A stretch of DNA of 64,000 nucleotides from Bacteroidota bacterium (GTDB taxonomy: Bacteria > Bacteroidota > Bacteroidia > Chitinophagales > Chitinophagaceae). A model generated the notes under the pieces. That model saw nothing but the letters and a program-made list of their open reading frames with translations, was not told the DNA's origin and searched no databases. The DNA is taken from positions 1 through 64,000 of the forward strand of contig JAUZNZ010000013.1 of assembly GCA_030706735.1 (NCBI GenBank). Reading direction: 5' to 3'. The position numbers were made by a program, and so were the translations under genes. Position 1 is the stretch's first letter. The number at the start of each line of letters is the position of its first letter. Positions 34,909 to 44,900 of this stretch are shown here, one piece after another.

Positions 34909-37818
34909 CTATCGAACGATCTTGATGTCCATTTTACCTGACCCCTGGCCGCCTTGCATGTTCTTGCCTGCGAAGCGGCTGAGGTTATAGCTGAAACTGA
35001 GCAGCCAATACCTGTTCAGCACCCGATAGGAAACATCCTCGATATAATTCTGGCTGGTATTGCGCGAGAAGCCCGTATTGCGACTGAGGATATCGAACAC
35101 CTGGAGCCGGATGGTTCCTTTTTTATTTTTGAATAATTTCTCGGCGATCCCGGCATTCCAGATAAGGGGGCTGCTATTGTAGCCGGCCGGGAGACCGCTG
35201 CGGTGAATATAATCCAGGTCGCTGGCGAGGCTGAACCGGTCGCGGAGATACCAGTTTGCATCCAGGGTATAATCTTCCGTCCAGTAGGCCTGGTTCTGTG
35301 CCGGTTGCAAGGAGTAACGGACCTCGTTGTAATCCGCACGGATGCCTGCCGTGATATCGAGGGCTTCGCCCGAGACGAAATTGAGGTTGGCGCCCTGCCC
35401 CACCGTCCAGTTATTGCTGTTATTGGGTGCGCCGTTGACCAGGCCGCCATTGTGATCATAGGCCAGGTTGCTGCTGAGGCTCAGGTTGCTTCGAATTGCC
35501 CTGACCGGAAATTCCCAGGTCAGGTTGCCGTTCAGGCGGAACAAACCATCCCTGTTCACGGGCATGGTCACCTGCGCCCCCGAAGCCGCCAATTGGGAGC
35601 TATTCACGATACGGTCGTGAATGCCGCTGTAATTGACCATGGCAAAGAAACTGGTCCGGCGGAAAGGGTCGAAAGACAGGTAGTTCAACCGAAGGAGATG
35701 ATAATATTCCTGCCGGAGACCGGGGTTACCCAGCCTGACATTCAACGGATCCGAATTATCCGGCACGGGTTGGAGCTGGTTGAGGGCGGGTGGATTGGTA
35801 TAGGTGTTATAGAAGAGTCGCAGGTTCCGGTATTTGTTAAACTCATATTGCAAGGTCGCATCGGGGAGGATATTCAGATAGGACTGCTTCAGGATGCTGT
35901 CACCGCTGAGGTCGCTGAAGCGGTTGGATGAGGAGGCCTGCTGCATGGTGGCGCCGAAGGTTAGCTTGAACCGCTTTTGGATGGACTGCCAGCGAATGCC
36001 CTCCCGTTCATAGGTATAGCGGTTGGAAAAATCGTTGGTCAGCTGTGCGTCCGGCAGCGTGAACTTGCCGGCGCTGTCGGCATCCATGGTCCGCTTGTCC
36101 GAATGAGCATGTCTCTGGAAGGCATCAGCATGGAATTCAAGGAGGCTGGCCCTGGACAATGGCTCCGTATAGACCAGGCTGAGGCCATAGTTATTGCCGG
36201 ATGATGGCAGGGTATAGAACTGATCCAGCGAGTCGGTGGACGGGACCGACGGGTTGCCGGCGCCGCTATAATACCGGTTCACTGAAAACAGGTCGCCGCT
36301 CCCGCTGCTGTTGTTTAAACCGACAGAAAGATTGGCGGAAAAGGTCCGCCCTTTTTTGGCAAACCGGTGCCGGAACAAGGCGCTGCCATTCCAGGTATAG
36401 CCCGAGGCCGATGCATCGGTACTTGAGAACCCTTCATTCAGCAAGGTACCCGGCGACGGGGGGGCCGTAGAAAACGATCTCGAGGTGTCGATGGTTCGGG
36501 AATAGCTGCTGCTGCGCTGACCGATCAGCACGCTGGTGAATTTTATTGAATTGACCGAATCGATCCGATGATCCGCGATCAGGGTGAAGCGCTGATTCTC
36601 GTTATGGCGTTGGCCCATGCTGTGTTGATCCTGTGAGTAAGAATGGTCAGGAGCGAGGTACCGGCGGGTATTGTGCAAATCGGTGCGGTCGTCGGCCCGG
36701 TTATAAAAATAATTGGCGTTGACCTCGGTACGATTAGACCAGTCATCATTGTAGTTCAGTCCGCCGGCGAGGGTATTGGTGATTGCCTGGTTGTTATCGG
36801 TCAGACCCTGAATGGGGATCCCTGAATTAAACGGATCGGATAGACCGCCCCTTCCACCGGAGCTGCCGGGCCCGGAGAGATTGGAAAGCCCGCCCCCAAA
36901 TCCTAATACGTCCTGGAAGGAGAAGCCCTGTTTGTTTGTGTTATTGGCCATGCCGATGGCGGAGAGCTGGCGATCGTTGTGAAATTGATTGATGTCGAGG
37001 TTAGCCTCGTAGCGGCCGTCACCGGCGGGTTTGCCGCCGGAGGGCCAGGCGTCGGCGCCGGCAGCAGCCGTCGCCCGCCCGAATGTACCACGACGTTTAT
37101 CCTTCTTGATGGTCAGATTGATCGTCTTCTGGCTGTTGCCGTCGTCGAAGCCCGTGAATTGGGATTGATCCGACTTTTTGTCGAAGACCTGGACCTTGTC
37201 GACGGCGTCCGCCGGAAGATTCTTGCTGGCGATCTTCGGGTCGGCGCCAAAGAACTCTTTCCCATCGACCAATACCTTTTTGACCTCTTCGCCATTGGCC
37301 TTGATCACCCCATTCTTATCCACCTGCACGCCCGGCAGTTTCTTCAACAGGTCTTCCACGACGGCATCCGGTTTGGTCTTAAAGGAACTGGCGTTGAACT
37401 CTACCGTATCGTGTCGGATGGTCACGGGCGGCGCCTCCTGTTCCACGGTAAAGGCATCGAGGAGTCCGGCCTTATCCCTAAGGGGAATGACTCCAAGGTC
37501 GATGGAGCGGATCAGATCGGTGATCACAAAAACCTGGCTAACGGACCGGTATCCGACATGGGTGATCAGCAGCCGGTACGTACCTTTATCCAGGGCATTC
37601 ACACGGAAAAGGCCCGAGGGATCGCTGCGGGTAAAGCCGACCAGGGATGAATCGCGAATAGTCAGTACCGTGACCGTTGCATCCGCCACCGAAGCATGGC
37701 TGGCGGTATCTTGCAGCCGGCCGCGGATACTCCCGTCATGCTGAGCCAGGGCATCGGGCGAAAGCGCCAGGAAGAAGGCGAGACACATGAAGGCTGCGGG
37801 TAAGCGGGGCTGACTCAT
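34909..37818 (-). CDS. Outer-membrane beta-barrel protein with carboxypeptidase-regulatory and plug-like domains
   Basis: A large outer-membrane protein (969 residues) related to TonB-dependent receptors (OMP_b-brl_3 type barrel). Signal peptide 1-26 ends DALA. Residues about 28-110 form a carboxypeptidase-regulatory-like domain, about 120-240 a plug-like domain (KKLPGVQVDKNGVIKANGEE, DGKEFFGADPK), and about 250-969 a barrel whose last strand is RYWLLSFSYNLSRF, followed by a short Gly/Gln tail. No clear TonB box is seen. It is convergent with the GLPGLI gene. The upstream TTAAC box (37869-37913) is shared with that gene. Ligand is unknown; the barrel may export or take up a peptide or metal compound. 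Confidence 0.92.
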   Translation of the reverse strand: MSQPRLPAAFMCLAFFLALSPDALAQHDGSIRGRLQDTASHASVADATVTVLTIRDSSLVGFTRSDPSGLFRVNALDKGTYRLLITHVGYRSVSQVFVITDLIRSIDLGVIPLRDKAGLLDAFTVEQEAPPVTIRHDTVEFNASSFKTKPDAVVEDLLKKLPGVQVDKNGVIKANGEEVKKVLVDGKEFFGADPKIASKNLPADAVDKVQVFDKKSDQSQFTGFDDGNSQKTINLTIKKDKRRGTFGRATAAAGADAWPSGGKPAGDGRYEANLDINQFHNDRQLSAIGMANNTNKQGFSFQDVLGFGGGLSNLSGPGSSGGRGGLSDPFNSGIPIQGLTDNNQAITNTLAGGLNYNDDWSNRTEVNANYFYNRADDRTDLHNTRRYLAPDHSYSQDQHSMGQRHNENQRFTLIADHRIDSVNSIKFTSVLIGQRSSSYSRTIDTSRSFSTAPPSPGTLLNEGFSSTDASASGYTWNGSALFRHRFAKKGRTFSANLSVGLNNSSGSGDLFSVNRYYSGAGNPSVPSTDSLDQFYTLPSSGNNYGLSLVYTEPLSRASLLEFHADAFQRHAHSDKRTMDADSAGKFTLPDAQLTNDFSNRYTYEREGIRWQSIQKRFKLTFGATMQQASSSNRFSDLSGDSILKQSYLNILPDATLQYEFNKYRNLRLFYNTYTNPPALNQLQPVPDNSDPLNVRLGNPGLRQEYYHLLRLNYLSFDPFRRTSFFAMVNYSGIHDRIVNSSQLAASGAQVTMPVNRDGLFRLNGNLTWEFPVRAIRSNLSLSSNLAYDHNGGLVNGAPNNSNNWTVGQGANLNFVSGEALDITAGIRADYNEVRYSLQPAQNQAYWTEDYTLDANWYLRDRFSLASDLDYIHRSGLPAGYNSSPLIWNAGIAEKLFKNKKGTIRLQVFDILSRNTGFSRNTSQNYIEDVSYRVLNRYWLLSFSYNLSRFAGKNMQGGQGSGKMDIKIVR

Positions 37819-37847
37819 ACCGGTTTGTTTTCGTTACTCGATGGCAA

Positions 37848-37855
37848 CGAAAGTA
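37848..37855 (-). promoter_or_regulatory. -7-like box of the first beta-barrel gene
   Basis: TACTTTCG on the minus strand, one mismatch to TAnnTTTG. It lies exactly 22 bases after the third TTAAC of the box, the same distance as at the GLPGLI promoter, and 29 bases before the ATG. Confidence 0.5.
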
Positions 37856-37868
37856 CCGGTGGCGGTGG

Positions 37869-37913
37869 CTAAAGCAGGTTAACCAGCTTGGAATTAATGT
37901 TAAGCAAGGTTAA
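37869..37913 (-). promoter_or_regulatory. TTAAC box upstream of the first beta-barrel gene (copy 2)
   Basis: On the minus strand TTAAC starts at 37913, 37903 and 37882 (N5 and N16 spacing), with the common stretches CATTAA after the second unit and CTG after the third. Compared with 34024-34068, 36 of 45 bases agree without gaps and the distance to the -7-like box is equal. Confidence 0.7.
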
Positions 37914-37945
37914 AATCGGCGGACGCGCTGCGGCGCCGGGTGCTT

Positions 37946-38530
37946 CTATTTTTGCGTGCTGGCGATCTGCGCATCGCCGGCGGGTTCGTGATCATATACG
38001 CTGAGGGTGATCTTCCATCCCCTGGCCTCCTCATGCAGGGAAAGCTCCACATGCAGGCGCTTTTCCGCGCCTACGCCGGGCAGCAAGGAGAAGAAGACGT
38101 GCGAATATTTTTTATCCGAGGCAGGATCCTGGTACTGACCGGTGGTCAGGATAAAGGTCTTTTGATCGCTGCCCGTAATGATGCTGTTACGGATCTGGTC
38201 GAAAACTTCCCGATACCTGCTTTTTGCCCGCTCGAAGCCGGCAGGCTCGAAAAAAGAGCAACTCCAGGTAACTTCTTCCCGCGCGGGATCCCGGGCAGGG
38301 GTATTCGTGCGGGTAATAATGCCTGAAGAACCGGGCAATTGGACGGTCGATCTATATTCGGTGGCTTCGTGGGTCTGTGCGACCTGTTCGCCCTTGATAT
38401 CGATAAAACGGTGGGGATAATCCTGGATCACTTTTTCCAATATGGCCTGGGTCTTGTTCGAAAAAACCCCCTGTGCCGACAAAGCAGCACAAACCATCAG
38501 CGGAGCTATGGGAAGAACAACGCTTTTCAT
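37946..38530 (-). CDS. Secreted hypothetical protein
   Basis: A 194-residue protein with a signal peptide (about 1-19, ending CAALSAQ). The mature part has no catalytic motif that I recognise; it alternates beta strands and charged helices, and Tyr/Phe/Trp residues are frequent. I recall no name for the family. The gene has a -7 box TAGTTTTG at 38585-38578 (minus strand), and the GC palindrome CCGGCGCCGG at 38560-38569 falls near the expected start of the transcript. It lies just upstream of the beta-barrel gene on the same strand (127-base gap, with TTAAC box), so periplasmic cooperation with the barrel is possible. Confidence 0.7.
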   Translation of the reverse strand: MKSVVLPIAPLMVCAALSAQGVFSNKTQAILEKVIQDYPHRFIDIKGEQVAQTHEATEYRSTVQLPGSSGIITRTNTPARDPAREEVTWSCSFFEPAGFERAKSRYREVFDQIRNSIITGSDQKTFILTTGQYQDPASDKKYSHVFFSLLPGVGAEKRLHVELSLHEEARGWKITLSVYDHEPAGDAQIASTQK

Positions 38531-38683
38531 AAGAAGGATTTTTTACAAAATACGAAAAACCGGCGCCGGCACAATAGCAAAACTACGGGGCGGTTTTAAC
38601 CCTCTTTTTACATACTAAACCACAAAAATCTGCGTTAACAACACTGGTCAAGCCTTTACCCAACCATTAAAAAGCCCAAATCG
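38531..38683. other. Intergenic region with a palindrome and a -7 box
   Basis: The gap 38531-38885 has no large gene. It contains CCGGCGCCGG (38560-38569), the minus-strand box TAGTTTTG (38578-38585) for the hypothetical gene ending at 37946, isolated TTAAC words at 38596 and 38635 that do not show the spacing of the TTAAC box, and a small plus-strand ORF at 38684-38854. Confidence 0.4.
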
Positions 38684-38854
38684 ATGAAAAACAATCACAT
38701 GGAGTTCGACACTCGTAACACGAAGATTTACAAGGACATATATCGCCCTTCTTTCAGGATAAACCGCTTTATCGGCACTCTTTTATCCATCATCCTCATC
38801 GGCCAGTCACAGGCCGGCAATCCGGACTACCATCATTTTCGGAGATCCAGATAG
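38684..38854 (+). CDS. Small hypothetical protein, 56 residues, with one hydrophobic segment
   Basis: An ATG at 38684 opens a frame of 56 codons ended by TAG. It begins MKNNHMEFDTRNTKIY, then a basic stretch, a hydrophobic segment FIGTLLSIILIGQSQA (about 29-44) and a tail PDYHHFRRSR. Either a signal-peptide-like start with an unusually long basic n-region, or a single-pass membrane peptide with a basic/His tail outside. A-rich sequence before the ATG suits Bacteroidota initiation. No promoter box was found. Neighbours are two secreted or outer-membrane genes on the other strand. I cannot prove it is expressed. Confidence 0.5.
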   Translation: MKNNHMEFDTRNTKIYKDIYRPSFRINRFIGTLLSIILIGQSQAGNPDYHHFRRSR

Positions 38855-38885
38855 GACGATCCGGGATTGGGATACTATTACGTGA

Positions 38886-41783
38886 CTAGTCTCCGCCGGG
38901 ACCGAAGCCGCCCCTGCGACCACCGCCTCCGCCACCCCCACCGGGGCCACGGAACATACCCGGGAACATGCCCGGCATCCGACGTTGGTTGGAGGCGGCA
39001 AAATTGTTCAGGTTCCAGGTAAAGGTGAGCATAAGATAGCGTGAAAGCGTATTCGTTCGGCTGGCCGTATACCCGGCGGCCGTTACGGTCTTATTGACGT
39101 AAGTGTTTGCATTGAGCAGGTCAAAGGTGCTCAGACGAATTTCCCCATTCTTCTTCTTAAACAAAGACTTCGCGATGCTGGGGCTCAGCAGGGGCACGCT
39201 GGCATTGTACCCCGGCGTGCGGGTATTGGTATACGTGTAGTCGAAGGTCGCGGCGATCAGCCATCCGTTATTGGTATAGGCAGTGATCTCCGCACCGAAC
39301 TTCTGCGTAAAATAGTCGAGGTTCTGGCTAGGATGCAGGGAGTTCCTGCCTATATTATAGTTGGACGAAGAACTGAAGTTCATGTCAAAATTCTTTTTGA
39401 TGTTCGTCGTCCAGGAAATGGTCTCGCCGAAGCTCGTATTCCGGGTGTAATCGGACTGATAGGCGACCGGCGCGTTGAACCCCGCCGCATCAAAAAGGCT
39501 TTGGCTCTGGGAATAATTCACATTCGTAATGAAATTGAGGTTCGATTTCGGCTTCTTCAGGGCAAACCCGTAATTGAAGAATCCGGACAAATTATAGGTC
39601 CCATTCAGGTTCACATAGGTGCTCGTCTGACCGCCCTTCTCGTTCGGAATGGTGGCGGTCTGGATGTCGTTCACCGTCGTGCTGGCGTTGATTGTGGCGA
39701 AGAGCACGTTCTGTGTGCCAGGATCGAAGGATGAATAGAGTACGCGCAGATTATGGGTGAACTGGGGTTTTAGATCGGGATTACCCACGACAAAATTGAC
39801 GTCGTCGGACGTAGTCGTCAAAGGTTGCAGTTGGGAAGCCGATGGCGTGCCCGTTCTACCCTGGTAGAAAAGGCGGAGACGCTGGGTCCTCGAAAAAGAG
39901 TACTGGAAGGCGGCCGTTGGCGTGAGATTCACATAGGTGGAAGGCGCCACCGTGATCCCCTTGGTCGTGTTCACGCTTTTGAAATCCATGAATTGCACCC
40001 CGGAGCCGATGTTTAGATTGAATTTTGTATTGAATACCCGGTAGTTCAGGGAGACACGGTTGGATGTAGACGTGAATTTGTACGAGTTGCTGAACAAGCT
40101 GTCGAAGGCGGAATAGCCGTGGGCGGAATCCACAAAGTCATAGGTATTGTTGACCGTCGTGTTCTTACTGTAGCTGTAATTATAGTTCAGTTCAAGAACC
40201 TGATTCTTGCCGATGGGTTCGGTGTAAGACAGGGTCGGGCTGAAGCTATAGGAATGCAGCGAGTCATTATAGTATTGGTTGATCAGTTGCACCGAATCGG
40301 CCGGGCCTTTTTCCAGCTTATAGTAATGATTGAGTGAATAATAGGTGCCATTGCCGTCATTTACGTTTACCGTTCCATTCAGATCCAGGGAAATGGTCCG
40401 CATGGGCTTGCTGAACTTATGACGAAAAGTAAGGTTTGACCCGTTGATATTATAGCCCGAACTGACGCTGGAATTATGACCCGACGTGGTATTGACCGGC
40501 GAGCCGTTCTGATCAACGGTCGACGAATTAGAACTGGCATTGGGCCTGGTGGTCTGAAATGAAAGGTTCGGCCGGAAGACCAGCGAATTGGTGTTGCTGC
40601 TGTCGAATTTCGATTCCAGGTTCAGGTTGATCCGCTGATTGGTGGTCCGTTGAAAGGCGGATTGCGCCTGATTGCTGGTATTCGAAGAATCAGGATTCGA
40701 AAAATTATTCCGGAACGACAGGCTGGACCCGTCCGAAGAGACATGCTGGAAGTTATAGAAATAGCTGCCATTGATGGTCGTGTTTGGTCCCCAGTTATCC
40801 CTGTAGTTGGCGCCGCCGGCCCATACCGTCGTCACGCCGGGACTGCTTTGATTGGTCGCCGCGGCAGGTCCTCCGCCCCCTCGTCTGCCACCCGAATTCC
40901 CCAAAATATCCTGGATCGTGAAATTCTGTTTATTGATATCGTTTGCCTGTCCCAGCACCGAGACCTGCTGCTCGTTGTCAAAACGATGCATATTGATGCT
41001 GTTGTCATAATCCTCGTTGGTGCCCGCGCCGGCGACGGCCCGTCCGAAATAGCCCTGCCTCTTATCTTTTTTGGTGGTGATATTGATCGTCTTGACCCGG
41101 TTGCCATCGTCGATGCCGGAAAATTTGCTTTGATCGTCGAGGTCATCGAATACCGAAATTTTTTCAATGACGTCCGGGGGCAGATTGCGCGTCGCCAGCT
41201 TCGGATCGTCGCTGAAAAAACGCTGGCCATTCACGAGTACCCGTTGCACTTTCTCCCCCTGCGCGGTGATATTGCCGCTGGCATCGACCTGGATGCCCGG
41301 GAACTTCTTCAAAAGGTCTTCCGCTACCGCATTGGGCTTGACCGCATACATGCCGGCGTTATATTCGATCGTATCGCCCTTGATCTGCATTGGAGGTCGC
41401 TGAACGATGACAGCCGTCATTTCCTGCGTTGCCCGCTCCATATAAAGCGTGGAAAAATCGATGTTGAGGTTGGCCGTGTCGATGGTGAAGAGCTTGACGA
41501 CGGGCTGGAAGCCTTCGAAGGTGATGATCAGACGATATTTGTCCGGTCGCAGGTTCCGCACAAGAAATGCGCCCTGTTTGTTGGTCACCACGAATTGGGC
41601 CCCCGATGAATCCGCCACCGGGGTGACGGAAACGGTGGCCGCCGCCAGGTTTTGCCTGCCGACCGTATCCACGATGGCGCCTTTTACCGTGCCCCTCGCC
41701 TTACCTTGTGAAAATGAATGAATTGCGAGCAAATTGAGGCTGAGCGTAAGCAATAGGGCTTGTATTTGTAGAGGTAGGTGCAT
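38886..41783 (-). CDS. Second outer-membrane beta-barrel protein with glycine-rich tail
   Basis: A paralogue-like protein (965 residues) of the first barrel. Signal peptide 1-25 ends HSFSQ. Then the carboxypeptidase-regulatory-like domain (about 30-115), plug-like domain (KKFPGIQVDASGNITAQGEK, NGQRFFSDDPK) and a barrel to about residue 930, ending with RYLMLTFTWNLNNF. Unusual is the last stretch of about 35 residues, rich in Gly, Arg, Met and Phe (PGMFPGMFRGPG, then a run of eight Gly), which should lie in the periplasm or be exposed. The gene has its own upstream region without a TTAAC box, so the two barrels are probably regulated differently. Confidence 0.92.
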   Translation of the reverse strand: MHLPLQIQALLLTLSLNLLAIHSFSQGKARGTVKGAIVDTVGRQNLAAATVSVTPVADSSGAQFVVTNKQGAFLVRNLRPDKYRLIITFEGFQPVVKLFTIDTANLNIDFSTLYMERATQEMTAVIVQRPPMQIKGDTIEYNAGMYAVKPNAVAEDLLKKFPGIQVDASGNITAQGEKVQRVLVNGQRFFSDDPKLATRNLPPDVIEKISVFDDLDDQSKFSGIDDGNRVKTINITTKKDKRQGYFGRAVAGAGTNEDYDNSINMHRFDNEQQVSVLGQANDINKQNFTIQDILGNSGGRRGGGGPAAATNQSSPGVTTVWAGGANYRDNWGPNTTINGSYFYNFQHVSSDGSSLSFRNNFSNPDSSNTSNQAQSAFQRTTNQRINLNLESKFDSSNTNSLVFRPNLSFQTTRPNASSNSSTVDQNGSPVNTTSGHNSSVSSGYNINGSNLTFRHKFSKPMRTISLDLNGTVNVNDGNGTYYSLNHYYKLEKGPADSVQLINQYYNDSLHSYSFSPTLSYTEPIGKNQVLELNYNYSYSKNTTVNNTYDFVDSAHGYSAFDSLFSNSYKFTSTSNRVSLNYRVFNTKFNLNIGSGVQFMDFKSVNTTKGITVAPSTYVNLTPTAAFQYSFSRTQRLRLFYQGRTGTPSASQLQPLTTTSDDVNFVVGNPDLKPQFTHNLRVLYSSFDPGTQNVLFATINASTTVNDIQTATIPNEKGGQTSTYVNLNGTYNLSGFFNYGFALKKPKSNLNFITNVNYSQSQSLFDAAGFNAPVAYQSDYTRNTSFGETISWTTNIKKNFDMNFSSSSNYNIGRNSLHPSQNLDYFTQKFGAEITAYTNNGWLIAATFDYTYTNTRTPGYNASVPLLSPSIAKSLFKKKNGEIRLSTFDLLNANTYVNKTVTAAGYTASRTNTLSRYLMLTFTWNLNNFAASNQRRMPGMFPGMFRGPGGGGGGGGRRGGFGPGGD

Positions 41784-41920
41784 ATCCTGTCTATTGTACT
41801 AATGGACTACTAAAATACTCCGTTGTTTAACGTCTTCATATCCCCGGAATGTCCAGTGGCAAAAGCTCTTGATATGAGGGTGAATGGGGGGTTTCCGGCC
41901 CGGGATATTCGGTGAATAGG

Positions 41921-44900
41921 CTAGGAGAACAGGTATTCCACATCGGCCTTGCTGAGGCTCTTGACGAAGCCGTCATCGTCCGCGATCAGGTCCTTGGCGA
42001 GAACCCTCTTCTTCTCCTGCAATTGGAGGATCTTGTCCTCGATGGTGTCCTTGCAGATCATCCGGTAGGCGAAAATGTTCTTGGTCTGGCCGATGCGATG
42101 GGTCCGGTCGATGGCCTGTTGTTCCACGGCGGGGTTCCACCAGGGGTCGACGATATAGACGTAGTCCGCGGCCGTCAGGTTGAGGCCCACGCCGCCGGCC
42201 TTCAGCGAGATCAGGAATACCCGGCAGGTGTCGTCATTCTGGAAGCTTTGGATGGCTCGCTCCCGCTCCTGCGCCGAGGTGCTGCCATCGAAATATTCAT
42301 GCCGGACCTCCTGTTCCCTGAGCCTGTCCCGGATCAGGGCCAGCATGCCCAGGAATTGAGAAAAGATCAGCGCTTTGTGATCCCCGATATTTTCCGTGAT
42401 CTCTCGGGTGAGCTCGTCGAGCTTGATGGAATGGTTGGGATATTTTTCCGGCTCGTTGAGGATGGACGGAGAGTCGCAGATCTGGCGCAGCTTCATCAGG
42501 CCCTGGAGGATGGTCAGCTGCGAGCGCTGTATGCCTTGCGTCTCGATGGTGCCCAATATCTTGTCGCGATAGTCATTGCGGTAGGCGTCGTAGATCTTCC
42601 GCTGTTCATCCTCCATCTCGCAAAACAGGATCGTCTCGGTCTTTTCCGGCAGGTCCTTGGCGACCTGCTCCTTGGTACGCCGCAGGATGAAGGGGTACAA
42701 TAATTTCCGCAGGTGATCCTTTCGGTCCTGCTCGCCGAACTTGTCGATCGGCACGGCGAACTCCTGGCGGAAAAACTCGATGCTGCCGAGCATGCCGGGG
42801 TTCAGGAAATTCATTTGGGCGAAGATGTCGAAGGTATTGTTCTGCAGGGGGGTACCGCTCATGCAAAGGCGATGTCGCGCGTGCAGGAGGCAAGCCGCCT
42901 TGGTCACCTTGCTGCCGGGGTTCTTGATGGCCTGCGATTCATCCAGCACCACATAGTCGAAAGGGATCTCCAGCAACATTTTGATATCGCTGCGCAGGGT
43001 GCCGTAGGTGGTGATGATAATATTATATTGTTCCAGCTCCTGCTTGTTTCGCGTCCGGTCCCCGCCGTGATGGATGTGATAGGTCAGTGCGGGCGTGAAC
43101 TTCCTGATCTCATTTTCCCAGTTGAACATGAGCGTCGTCGGGCATACCACGAGGGCATTCAACCGGGGGCGCGTGTCGCGGTAATGCTGGAGGAAGGAGA
43201 GGGCCTGGATGGTCTTTCCCAAACCCATGTCGTCCGCCAGGATGCCGCCCCAGCCAACCTCCTGCAGGTAGTTCAGCCAGTGGAAGCCATGGACCTGGTA
43301 GGGGCGGAGGATGTGTTCGAGGTGGGCCGGAACGGGCAATTCCTTGATCCGGTTGAACTCCCGCAACTGCTCATATTTTTCTTCGAGACGGATGATCAGC
43401 TCTTCTTCGTTGCGATTGTCATAGAGCTCGTCGATGACGCTCATATGGTATTTCGACAGGCGGAGCTGGTTGCTTTTTCCTTCCCCTACCCGGAAGAGCA
43501 GGGAATATTTCTTGATCCATTCCTCCGGCAAAACGCCGAGCGTACCGTCGTCCAGGGGCACGAACTGCTGACGGTTAGCGAGCGCCTTCTTGACGTCCGC
43601 GATCGTTACCCGCTGGTCGCCGAAGACGATATCGACCCGCGCGTCGAACCAGTCGGTATTGCTGCTGATATGGATCTTGGTCTGCGGTTTTGCCGTATTG
43701 AAGCGGAAGTTCTTGAGGGCTTCGAAGCCATAGACCGGTATCTTCATTTCCTCCATGGCGTCCACGAACAGGAAGAACCAATTGTTCTTCAATACATCCG
43801 CCCCTTTGAGCGCAAGGCTATGCGAGCCTTCGGGCCGGATGAACTGGGAATGGAGCGATTCCAGCCTTCCGAGGAATTGCGATTCCGCCTCCTTGTTACG
43901 GTGCACGATCAGCACCTGGTGGCCATCCGGGACGATGATCTCGTCCTTGCCGCCGGGACGCGTTTCATAGCCCTTATAGGTGAACAGGGGTTGGAAGATC
44001 AGGTAGTCCCCTTTCTCCTGCAAGAGCAGTCTTTTTTCAGGCTCTCCGTCCTTAACCTCTTTGATCAGCCCTTTGTCGAACTCGACGTGATAATCCCGGG
44101 CGAGCGGCAGGATGAACTCCTTGAGCTGCCTCGGCCAGTCATCCTTTCCGATCAGCATGCCCGGCTTGCCCGCGAACTTTTCCACCAATCCGATGTCTTC
44201 AGGCTTGTTCCAGAGATAGAGATTGTTATTATAAAAGAATACGAGGCTGCTCTGGCATTCGTTAAGCACGGTGTCGACCGGCTGGCCGTTGATCTTCACG
44301 AAACAGAGGACCTCAAAGCTTTCGTCCCGTACGGCGACACTGAAGAAGGGCGTGATCGAGTCGCCGGAAACGCCGATGGGCTGCAGGTTGGCGGTCTTGA
44401 AGGGCTTATGCCCGTTAAGGAAGAACACGAAGGGGTTGGCGTTGACCTCCGCGAACAGTTTTTTCAGCTTGGGATGCAGGTATTCCACCATGAGCTTCTT
44501 CGTCTCTTCCGGCAGATCGTCCTCCTCCTGGTGAATGATATTCTCCCAAATGCCGCTGAATGGCGAATTCCGGTTGAGGAACTTGTTGATCTCCGAAGGC
44601 TGCATTTTGCGAAGCGAGGGGATCAGTTGCTTGTCGGGCTCGTTGAACGAGTCCGTATTGATGAATTTGGTAAGGTCCATCTTTTCCACCTTACCCGAAT
44701 AATTGGATTGCTCTTCATTGCTCTCGCCGGCCACGGCATCGAGGGCAAAGCCCGGGAAGGAGCCATGATTGAAGTTGAATACGATGCCAAGGCGCTGGGC
44801 AATGCCGGCAGGCCGTTCGTCGTCGGCCTGGGAATGCATGGCGTGGGCCAGTTCCGCCTCAGCGGGGCGAGGCCGGCCCGAGGCCACCGGGGCCACCCGT

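Noticed and set aside
38596-38639. A third TTAAC box upstream of the 56-residue ORF
   Set aside because: Two TTAAC words exist but the spacing is 39 rather than 10 and 31, and no -7 box follows 22 bases later.
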